Assembly: GCF_036711975.1 (NCBI RefSeq)
Contig: NC_091967.1
Location: forward strand, 868,001-932,000
Direction: 5' to 3'
DNA from: Onthophagus taurus
Taxonomy: Eukaryota; Arthropoda; Insecta; Coleoptera; Scarabaeidae
DNA: 64,000 bases
A program made the position numbers and the translations under genes. The stretch's first letter is position 1. Every line of letters starts with the position of its first letter. The notes below the pieces were generated by a model. The model had not been told where the DNA came from, did no database searches, and was given only the letters and a program-made list of their open reading frames with translations. This document shows, one piece after another, positions 35,964 to 47,300 of the stretch.

Positions 35964-38900
35964 CTACTGCCTGTGAAATGCAGTAAAGCAAGGGACAACG
36001 CAGAGAGGTACTGCACATCTTTCGCACATTATTTTAGTGCGTTTATCGTTTGTTTTCGTACTGCAAAGTCTGCATCGTTTATATGTCTCCGACGGACAAG
36101 GTAAATGATCTCCAACATTCGAGAATCGTACTTCATCAGCAACCACATGAATGGCTTCCTGGCGAGTGTCGGCCTGTATCAACTTTTTTCTGATCACGTA
36201 GGTGGGATCGTCTTTTTCGACTGGAGTATACACCAATAAGCCCTCGAGCTAGGGCTACGCGAAACTCCAAATGCGTCAGATTTACTTTACTTATCTTGCT
36301 CATAATAAAAGCGTTAATGATGCTAGCATCAAGGAGAAAGTAAAAAAGGCGAAGCCACCATCGTTTGCTTCTTCTTCCAACTGTGTATGTGGTTTTGATC
36401 TGGTCGAATTTATCCCATTCGCTTAGTATACTGCTTAATGGCTAAAGGGCAGCGAATTGGCACTTTACTGCCGTCTTTCTGAGTCCTCAAAGTAGTACAA
36501 ACTCCGACTTTTGGATAGAACGCACTGCTCAAAAGTAGTACCTCCTTATTATCCTGCCAAATTATAAAAGCAACATTGTCCTTCACACGCCATTTAAATT
36601 CACCCTTAGATAATAATAATAATAAACTGCCTTTATTTCTAGAGTAAAGAGAACAAACAATAATAATAGTAACTATAGTTACTATAATGCAAAATAAAGA
36701 TAATCAAAAAAGAAAAAAAAAACAATATTTAAAAAGAAAAATAACTTAAATACAAAACAGGTGGAAATCCTAAGGCGAAGTTCAGAATGCGACCATAATA
36801 TGGCCCGCTTCTGCTCTTCCACTTAACCTTAAAAATAATTGCACTTTTATTCAATCGTAGTACATGTCTACTCCTAAAAACTAAAACTATTCATTGATTC
36901 TGCATTATAATCTTCATTTCACTTATAATCTATCTTATATATGAGCTAATAAAATAAAAAATAATATAATGAAATAAAACAAAAACAAATTATTCCACTT
37001 GCATTAAAATTAGATTGATCCACTACAAAGCAAACAAGAAGTCACTGTCGCTCAAATAAATGCCTAAACAATAACGTTCTGAAAGCACCCTCCCTTTTGG
37101 CCCTAATGGTGACGGGGATAGAATTATACAGCTTATAGGCACAGTAGCTAAACGCACGACAAAACAGAGCTGTACTATGAGCAGGCGGATTAACAACATT
37201 TTTATTTCTAATATTTATACTGTGTAGATCCCCTCTAAACTGAATCTTTTTACTCAAATAATCAGGCGAGCCAGTTGTGACAACCTTGTGATACAGCACT
37301 GAAGCCTGTAGAGTATAACGATTGTGAATATTCAGCCAAGTTAACTCTTTAAGCTTATGAGAGATTCTTTCAAATTTTCTAATTCTGAATATATATCTCA
37401 TACAAGCGTTCTGCACTCTTTGCACTCTCAATCTATCCATGGAATCCAAACATGGATAGTAGACAGGAATACAATAATTAAGCAAAGACAGTACAAAACA
37501 TTCACAAAGCACCTTTTTCATTTTTAATTTAAAAATATCTTTGAAAGAATAGAGTAATTTTAACTTCAAAAAACAAACACTTAATGTTTTAGTAATGTGC
37601 TGTTTGTACCTAAAGGCATTATCAACAACTAGCCCAAGATTCCTTGCCTGATCAACAATAGGTATATTGCAACCGTTCAACCTAAGAATCAGATTAGCTT
37701 TCAATTTCTCGACTTCCACATTTCTGCCAAACAGAATAACTACACTTTTATCAGGGTTTAATATCAAGGCGTGATTCTTTGCAAATTCACTGACAGCTTT
37801 TGGAAGCATAGATGTGTATAAACACCGACCCCTGCGGTACTCCACGCTTCAGCTTCAATGGTTCAGAAATTAAGCCATTGACCTGTACACATTGGCATCT
37901 GTCTATTAAATACGTTTTAATCAACCTTATAAATTCCTCCCCGCCTCCAATATAGTGAAGCATCGACAGCACAATATCATGGTCAACAACATCGAACGCT
38001 TTGCTAAAACCCAACAACACTAAAGCGGTGCACTCTTTACCGTCTTTGGCCTTTAATATATCGTCAGTGACATTTAAAAGTGTAGTTGTGCAACTACGTC
38101 CAGGCACAAATCCCGATTGACAGTCTGGTAATATATCATTTGAAATAATAAAGTTTTTAAATTGGTAGGAAATAACTTTTTCCAGTACTTTGCTCAAGGT
38201 AGGAAGAATAGAAATCGGTCGCAGGTGCTTAAAGTCAGTAGGTTTTTCGATTTTCGGTATTGGAATGACCACAGCAGACTTCCACTGCGAGGGAAAATGT
38301 GACTCAATTATGCAGCTGTTTATGAGATGTGTGATATATGGAAGGGCATAAGGAACTATTAATTCAATCATCTGTGCAGATATGCCATCAGAGCCAACAG
38401 ACTTACTGGTGATTGACCTGATAATGCCAAATACAGTATCTTCATCTACCGTGTGAAGATCAAAGGGTGTATTCGTATCGCTATAGCTGTTATTTGAGTA
38501 AAATAGTATCGTATCCTTTATGTTATTAATATTGACGTCAGGAGTACCACCAACAAATGAATTATTTATCTGATTTACGTTTGAAAGATGAGACGGTATA
38601 TCTTTCGACTTTTTACTCCCTATATGACATCCACGAATAGTGTTCCACATTTCTTTTTTATCCGTGCGTGTATGCAAAATTATTAAAGTATGCTATCTTT
38701 TCATGTCGGATAGCATTAGTTGTGAAATTTCGTAATTGCTTGTAATAATCCCAAGACCCAGCAGTTCTGCATTTTTTGTACCTTGTTTTAGCCACATCTC
38801 TCAATATTTGTAGTAAGACGATATTGTCAGTCAACCAGGGCATCTTTGGTTTACGGATTCTTACAGTACGCATTGGTGCATGGCAATCGATAAGATTTAA

Positions 38901-40222
38901 TAAGGTTTCATTAAAGAATTCTAATTTTTGTTCCGATAGATAGCTTTAGTTTTCTAGCGTTTGGACCTTTTGTAAGTTGAGGTAATCCTTCTCTGTGCCT
39001 ACGCACGGTGCCAGTTGCATATATGTTATGTTCATACAAATATTCTAAAAGTTTGTTATCTGTGAAGAAGTTGTCAAATGTAACGTGAACATTCTTTATA
39101 TTGTTATCAATTAAATGTTGCGTCAAGTTCTTCACGACTTTTGCTCCCACTCCATCCGTTTTCCCAGTATAAATACTAAATTCATACAAATATCCTGTCT
39201 CACTGTTGCATCTACACCAAATTTTGTATCCCCGTTTGATGGGCTTGAGAGGTAGGTATTGCTTTAGCAAAGACCGTCCTTTGACTCATCAATACTCTGT
39301 GAACTAGATAAATTGACATTACTTTTACAGGATTCGTTAATAATATTTAGCAATGGCCTCAGTTTGAACAACCTATCGTATTCGGGACTATTTCTTTCAG
39401 GTTGTCGCGCGTTATCATTCAAGTGTAGGCTGCGCATAATTTTCTTGAACCTTTTTACTGGCATTATTTCTGCTATGTCATTTTCTCGAAAACCTGGATC
39501 AGACGACCAATCAGGTCTATCATGGACAGAACTTTATAGCCCATTATTATGAGAATGCCTAAAAAGGCTTTTATTTCATCAGTAGTCACGGGCGTCCACT
39601 CTTTTATTTTCATTTGGTCGGCATATAAGTTTGTTTGCGACACAATAAGTTCTATAGCTTCATTTGTAAAAAACTTTTCAAAAAAGCGGATGGGCCTAGT
39701 TTTAGGATTGAAGCTTTGCTTAGTAGTCAAAGGAATCTTGTCAAAATCTTCAGCAACGGGCCGAGAAGTCCAATATGTTTTTTTCCATGTCTCTTCTTCG
39801 AGATCAGAATCATCAGTGTCGTCAGGTGAGGTACTGAGTTCGGAAGTTGAATATCGAGATCGCGTCAACCGCCTAGCCGGCCTTACAGTAATTGAGCTAC
39901 TATTTTCAATTTGTTGACTTACATACACGGACAGGTCTTCACTTTGTAAATCAGCTGGTGGAATGGTTTCAGTAACCATAATTTCTGATGATTGTATTAT
40001 GCAGGAGGTGCGGAGACATTGACGGATCATCGAGATTTTCCAGTATTTTTTGAAGCCGAGCGGTGCTGTACGGAGCTTCTTCCTTTTCGGCTTCCAGGTT
40101 ATCGTCAGACATTTCTGGGTCATCAGGCAACCCAAAAAGCTCTTCAAGCGCATGCTCTATTTCGAATTCTGATAAACCTTTGTCTAAGCCACTCATCTGC
40201 CAAAGCAAAGCAAAAAATATAG
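35964..40222 (-). pseudogene. piggyBac transposase, frameshifted and split by a LINE
   Basis: Minus-strand transposase of the PGBD/DDE_Tnp_1_7 type. N-terminal acidic part starts near 40222 (MSGLDKGLSEFEIEHALEEL). The core follows in three frames to 38943: FTNEAIELIVSQTNLYA, FLGILIIMGY, MRSLHLNDNAR, SIDESKDG (first catalytic Asp), KPIKRGYKIWCRC, VTFDNFFTD (second Asp). It resumes at 36606 (KGEFKW, WQDNKEVLLLS, CPLAIKQYTKRMG, where the third Asp region is broken) and ends with the Cys-rich C-terminal finger (CRLCSTKTNDKR, CAVPLC, CF) at 36236-35964. The gap is filled by a non-LTR insertion. Several frameshifts make it inactive. Its TTAA ends were not found. Confidence 0.88.
36613..38936 (-). 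mobile_element. Non-LTR retrotransposon (Jockey/I-like) inside piggyBac
   Basis: 5'-truncated copy of the family seen at 2.3-3.9 kb. Reading right to left: end of the endonuclease/linker (PMRTVRIRKPKMPWLTDN), RT fingers (LRPISILPTLSKVLEKV), palm (FSKAFDVVDHDIV), RGVPQGS, then a deletion with frameshift that removes the YADD box, then NPDKSVVILFG and the C-terminal region to 37042. It ends in a (TTA)n tail at about 36609-36624. The hexamer TAGATA flanks it (36607-36612 and 38937-38942) as a short target duplication, and excluding the insert joins the piggyBac frame (RKLKLS to KGEFKW). Confidence 0.88.
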
Positions 40223-40448
40223 CAGCCACTCGCAGGCAGAGGGAATATGCTTCCCACCACAAAAAGCAATTTATTTGAAAAACCAGGATACCCAAAGGTA
40301 AAAATATGTGTCAAAATACTTAGGACAAATCCAATATAACATGTAAATAATAAAACTTACCTCAAAATCTCGAAGATCTACAAAATAGACCGTTATACAA
40401 AATTTGGTACGAAAAAACACTATTTTTGAACATTCATCAGGTGACAGC

Positions 40449-40781
40449 CAAGGACAGTAGAATCTAACAGGACTGCTACATCCATTGTTGTGACAACCTG
40501 CCCGCAAACTACGTCATACCATTTGCCACGCCCAGCTCTATGCGTTTGCTGTGGTTTTAGAGGTTATATCGTAGACGTATTTTTGAAGTTTTATTTTTGT
40601 AGACGTATTAATGTCTATCATGTAACCTCTAAATCTCTAAAAACACACAGCAAACGCGTAGGACTGAATGAAAGTTAACAGGGCGTGGCAAATAGTGTGA
40701 CGTAGAGTGCGGGCAACCAAACCGTAGTGGGCTACAAAAATACAATGCATGTAGCAGTCCTGTTAGATTCTACTGTCCTTG
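40449..40781. mobile_element. 333-bp MITE with long inverted repeats
   Basis: Starts CAAGGACAGTAGAATCTAAC and ends with its complement. The arms pair over roughly 140 bases with mismatches and indels. A 9-bp duplication GGTGACAGC flanks it (40440-40448 and 40782-40790). The length of the TSD suggests a Mutator-like or hAT-like origin; I cannot decide between them. No coding capacity. Confidence 0.75.
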
Positions 40782-40790
40782 GGTGACAGC

Positions 40791-41306
40791 AAAAAAACAA
40801 TGTTATGACAGTTATGCATTTCTTCACGTCATATTATTGACAGATCACTAAATAAGTTGCCAATTTACAAAAGAAAATTAAATTTGATTATTTTCTTATA
40901 AAAAACTTAAAAAAATTATGGTGGTAAAAATATCACCTCGTTTTACTGCTTTGAGTCTTAAATTCTTTTCTATTACATCAATTCCAAGTTATGGAGTTAT
41001 TTAATTGTTAATTTAGATTTTTTTATAAATAACTAATAGTCAATTTTCATGATCATATTTATTCATTTATAGTTTCATTTAATTTACCTACAAGTTAGAT
41101 TATTAACCTAAGCGCATTATTTTATTTATACATACAAAAATATAATCAATAGTAACAATAAATTGGTAATACTTAATACATAATCTACCTGCTAAAATGG
41201 TACAGTATATTACACATGTTCTCTTTCGCTAAACAGTCCATTTCGTCCCTTTATGTTTCAATAAACTTCCCTCGTTTATTCCTTTATCACATTCATAATT
41301 TTATTA
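40791..41306. other. Spacer and probable 3' UTR of CPAP gene 2
   Basis: AT-rich with no gene. The minus-strand gene 2 ends at 41307; TTTATT strings just below it (for example at about 41277) are possible polyadenylation signals on the minus strand. Confidence 0.45.
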
Positions 41307-44300
41307 TTAAACACACCTACTCGGTTTTTTCTTAGTACAAATCCTTTTAATATCATCGTAATAAGTTCCCATATCGCAAACAAATTTCATATCGACCGCC
41401 TGATTACTATTATAACCAGGGGAACAATAATGGAACAATCTACAGTCTCTTGGATCTGAATAAAATTTATTCACCTTTTTATCCAAACAATTAAACGTAT
41501 ATTTATTAGAATTTCTCATTTTCACTTTGACGACACGCATAATCGGCGTAGTCGATTTAAAATTACTCCGAGGCAAAGTCGGATTCGCACTTCGAATTAA
41601 AGAAGGATCGGTAACGATGTCTTTCGATTTATCCTTTAATTTTTGAGTAAAATTTTCAGGGATAACACTAAAACGATGTCTTCCTTTAACCCTCGAAGAA
41701 GTCGTTTTTGGGACATTAGTTGTCGATTCTGTCGTTGTTGTCGTTGTTGTTATTGTAGTTAATTCAGTATTTATATTTACACTAAAACGATGATTACTTT
41801 TTCGTTTTTTATACGGGGAAGTTGTGAAAGTATTTAAGTTTTCATCCGTGGTAAAAGTACTTAAATCTTCAAGTTTTAGTTTATTGGGATTTTTTGTAGT
41901 TATTGTTGGTAAAGTAAAATAACCAAGTTCTCTAAGTGAATCATCTTCATTTTCTGATAATTTATTATAAACACTATACCCCAACATATCACTTAGCGAT
42001 TTCGATTCTTTCATTTCGGGTAAAATCGTTGTAACTTCTTCATTATTTTCCAATAAAGTTGTTAAAATTTCTTGGGTCGATGAAACTACATCACTTGTAA
42101 TTGGAGTTGGTGTTGTTGGTTCTTTTGGACGAAACGTTTCTAAAATATCTCGTTCTATCGTAAATTCATCATCAAGTTTTTGAGTTGTTATTATTTCTTC
42201 TGTTGTTGATTCCGGGGTATTGGTATCACCAATTAAAGTTGTTTCAAAACGTTCGGTGTTTTCTGTAATTATCGGCGTCTCTGTTGTTGTTATTACATCT
42301 TGGATTAACTCCTCAATAGGTGTTGTTGAAGTGGTAATTCTTCTTGATGTGGGTTCTGTTGTTATCGATTCAAAAGTATTAACATCATGATTTAAAGTAG
42401 TTTCAAAATCAAGATTATTCGAGGTTAAAATTTCATTTTTTGCAGTAGTTGTTGGGATATCTGTTGTTGTTGTTATCTCCTCTGCGAAATTTTCGAGAGG
42501 TGTAGTTAAAGTATATCTGTTTCTTATTCTTGATGGTCTTGTTCTAGTTTTTTTTGTGGTTGAAGATTCTACATCTACTCTATTAGTAGTTGAAGATATA
42601 GATTCTATGGTTGCCGATTCCTCATCAACTTTCTCTTCAATATCTTCTAATACCGTATCGTTCTTTAATTCCTTTGCTTCATCAATTTCTGTTTTATTAT
42701 TTTTTATTCTTGAAGATCTTATTCTAGGACTTTTTGAATCAAACATTGAATCACCTTTTAAAGTTTCATCTTGATCAATTTCTTTCAAACCTTCAATTCC
42801 TGTTGGAACGATTTGATCTTCAACTTTACCATCTTTAATCTCTTCGTCTAAAATTGATTTCGTAACATTTTCTATTATTTCAGAACTATTCGTCAAATTT
42901 CTCATTTCTTCTTTATTTCCTGCGGGAACTATTTGATCTTCAATTTTACCATTTTCTTTAAAAATAGATTTCGTTGCATTTTGGAATTCATTTATTTCTG
43001 CAAAATCTTCTGTTGTTGTTGACTCAGTTAAAATATTTTCGGTCGATTGTGTAATTGGGGAAGTTAAAATTTCTTTATCGTATTGAGGAGTGGTTGAGAC
43101 CACACCATATCGATTTCTTCCTCTAATCCTAGACGATCTTTGTATTTCTTTTTCCGTTGAAGTTGCAAATCTATTTCTACCTCTTCCTCTAACTCGATTG
43201 CTTTGATTTGCTTTTGTAGTTGTTAAAACATCTAATTTTTCAGTTCCTTCTAATCTAGTTCCATGATTTTCTTCACCTCTAGCATGAATGACAGGAGTTG
43301 AATAATTATGAGAAGGCATTAAAATATTTGTTGCAACACTTTTTGTATGCTTCTCAATATTATGAATCATAAAACCTAAATCTGTCGTTGTTTCGGTGAT
43401 AATAACCGTAGGAGTTGTTGTTTCAACTTTCATTTTATCGGTGCTTTCGTCAAAATGATTAGTAGTAGTACTTGATTGAGTGGTTATTTCAACAGAAAAT
43501 ATTTCATTTTCTTTCGTACCTTCAAAATATTCCTTGGTGTTAACTTCAATACTTGGTGGAGTTGTTAATATCATTTCAGCAGGAACTTCATTTTTATTTT
43601 TCTCATAATTGTCATCCACGTACTCATTCACATCGATTTTTCTTGGTTTAACATCTTGTTTATCAAACGTTTTAGGTTCATAATTATCATCAACGTAATC
43701 ATAAAGTTGAATTTCAACCGCATTTCCTTTTTCGTCAATTTGTTTTATTTCATTTGAATCGGTTACTTTTAACTCATGAGTTGAATTATTCAAGTTAACT
43801 TCCTTACTATTACTAATATTAGTAACATTATCATCGTCTTCGTAATAATAATAATATTCATATTCAGGCGTTGTTCCATTAACATCTTTCATCGTTTGAT
43901 TATTGACATTATTGAGATAATCTTGATAATCCTCCTCTAAATACTTCTCAAATTCAACTGCTGTATTACTAGCTTTAGCAATTAATTCCTCGGTAACATC
44001 GTCCTTAAAATTTTCTTTAACTGCAGATAACTCTTTATTAATTTCAGTAATAGTTTCCCCATTTAAAGGTATCGTAACTTTTTCCGTAGTTTTCTCATAA
44101 TCCGAATACCAATTTAATAAGAACCGAAGAATATCAGCAGCTTCCTTATCGGTTATGTTATAAGATCGCTTCTTTAACAGCTCATAATCAATATCACGTT
44201 TTGTTCTAATCGATTTTACTTTGGGTACGTCTTCAAAGAGTGGTAACAAAGTAACTTCTTCCTCGCTGTAATCTAAGTATGAATCGGAAAATATAGCGCT

Positions 44301-47300
44301 AATTGGGGTGTTATTTAATTTTGCGAGTTCTTTTCCGTTTTGATCTGAAATGCTAACGGAAACGCTTTTCTTAATTTTCGGATCGGAATGTCGTTTATTT
44401 CCTGTGTTGTGTGCAAAAGGTGCGGGGGAACTTAAAGAAGAATAAATTAAAGGGGGATTTATCGGTGGACGATCGGATCTTTGGAAATGGTAACCTTGAT
44501 GAATTGGGGATGTTGAAATAATTCTTGCGGTCGAACTCTCTTGATGTTTATAATCTTCAACATATTCTTCTTCAAGCCCAGTTCCAGTCGGATAATTCTT
44601 ATCATCTTGATAATCAAAATCGTAACTTAACTCAACATTTTTTTTAAGTTTCTCATCGTTTTTAATGTTATAAGAATGCGTTGTTACAATTGTATGTTGA
44701 TTTTTGTCATCGTTAAATCGTTGCTGTTGATACGAAACCGGCTTAATATCCAACGAAGCGTCCGAATTAAGTTTCAAATTAATTTCTTTAGGATTAAATC
44801 TAAAATCGGGAGGAGAATCCGACGAAAACTGATGATGATGGAGAGCTAGTTTTTGATGAGTCGGTTTCGATTTAGCCGTCGTATAATAATGAGGGGTGTT
44901 TGCATGTCTCGGAGTTGGTGTTGAATAATATTTAGGGCGCGAAGTTGTCGTTGTTGTTGTCGTCGTTGTTGTTGGAGGAGCTGGACCCAAATCATCGCCT
45001 GGAATTACTAAAGGTGCGCTATTTCCGTATAATTCACGATTGTGATCGTAGTATTGTTCTGATTTTTCACAATCCACTTCATCTATTCTTTCACAGACCC
45101 TCGTTGACTGAAATTTAAATAAAAAAATAATTAATACAAGAAATATTTATTCTATTTAATGTTATTGTATATTTAAGATCTCACGGTGGCGATTCACCAA
45201 ATTAAAAAAGGTTACACGTCCACTTAACATCAGTCTGCAATGGCAATCGATCAGAAGAACGTGAGCACAAACCATCGTTGAGAAATCTAAAAGTCAAGGT
45301 CTTCTCTGACCTAGAAAGACTTCTTTTTGCATTAGACACGTTTTTCTAGTCGTGTAACCGAATTATTTTCTTTAAAGGTGATGCAATCAAAACAAATAAA
45401 AAAATAACTTTATTACTAAACTATTAAAATTCGCGGAAGTATAAACTTTCCGCTTCCGATTTGGTTAATTTAAGTTTAATTAAACGTAAATATTTGTAAA
45501 ACCTCAAAGTGAGTTACGCCAACGAGTTTCCACATAAAATTTTCAAACGGTAAATTAATATTAATAGATTTATAACTGTCGGTTACCATTGCACGCTCTT
45601 GTTACCATAAATTTTATTTTTACTATTACATAAATTAACATAGGTTTCTCTTACGTACAAAGTAACCGCGAGGAAACGCGATGTTGTAATCGTCAATTTT
45701 AAAACTCTGAAACTGTTTGGTTTTAAAATAAATTAAAATGTCACCGTTTCATCCTTTCTAATCAATTAAAACTACGGAGTAGTAACAACAGATGAATGTT
45801 GGAAATGGATTAGATAACACCGTAAAAAAGGATTTTAAAGTGAATACTTTGTGGTATCGTTAAAATAAAATTGCTTCCCTATTTTTCTCTTTTTTTTTGT
45901 GGAAATTGCAGCAGAATTTTAATCAGACTTTCGCTTTCGATAACCACGTGGTGTGTTTACAAATAAATTTAGAGAAAGGCTGAGAAAACTTAAAAAAAAA
46001 ACTTTTTAAAAAATTTAAACTAGTACAAGTCAAAGTCAAGTTAACCTAAATAAAATTCAATACATCTCAGTTTGTAAAGAACTGAGACTTGTAGATAAAG
46101 GTGTAACTTATCTTAGAAAAAATGTAAAATACCGAAAGACCTAAAATACTATTAGTACACAATAAATTATTATCAGCTGATAACATGTTTTTCAAATCCA
46201 ACCCGAAAGAGAATGGTGTCTAAGAAGGCACAAACCAAATTCTTTTCCATTGTGCAGTAAGATGCATTTTAAACTGTAATGTAAATGTAATCTTCATAAA
46301 AAATCCTTTAAAATGAGTCCAAACTCGACATATTTAACTTTAATATTAATGGAAATACAATCACTTCCGGTTTGAAACGTCAATTTTGACATATTTGTGT
46401 CCAAACTTGATGCATTTATCTCAAAAAACCAAAAAGTTCTCTTAATTTTGACATATTTGTCAACTTCATAAAAAATCCTTTAAAATGAGTCCAAACTCGA
46501 CATATTTAACTTTAATATCAATGGAAATACAATCACTTCCGGTTTGAAACGTCAATTTTGACATATTTGTCATCTTCACTCGACATATTTAACTTTAATA
46601 TTAATAGAAATACAATCACTTCCGGTTTGAAACGTTAACGTCAATTTTGACATATTTGTGTCCAAACTTGATGCATTTATCTCAAAAAACCAAAAAGTTC
46701 TCTTAATTTTAACATATTTGTCAACTTCATAAAAAATCCTTTAAAATGAGCCCAAACTCGACATATTTAACTTTAATATCAATGGAAATACAATCACTTC
46801 CGGTTTGAAACGTCAATTTTGACATATTTGTCATCTTCACTCGACATATTTAACTTTAATATTAATGGAAATACAATCACTTCCGGTTTGAAACGTTAAC
46901 GTCAATTTTGACATATTTGTGTCCAAACTTGATGCATTTATCTCAAAAAACCAAAAAGTTCTCTTAATTTTGACATATTTGTCAACTTCATAAAAAATCC
47001 TTTAAAATGAGTCCAAACTCGACATATTTATCAATGGAAATACAATCACTTCCGGTTTGAAACGTCAATTTTGACATATTTGTCATCTTCACTCGACATA
47101 TTTAACTTTAATATTAATGGAAATACAATCACTTCCGGTTTGAAACGTTAACGTCAATTTTGACATATTTGTGTCCAAACTTGATGCATTTATCTCAAAA
47201 AACCAAAAATTTAAAACTTAATTTTGACATATTTGTCAACTTCATAAAAAATCCTTTAAAATGAGTCCAAACTCGACATATTTAACTTTAATATCAATGG

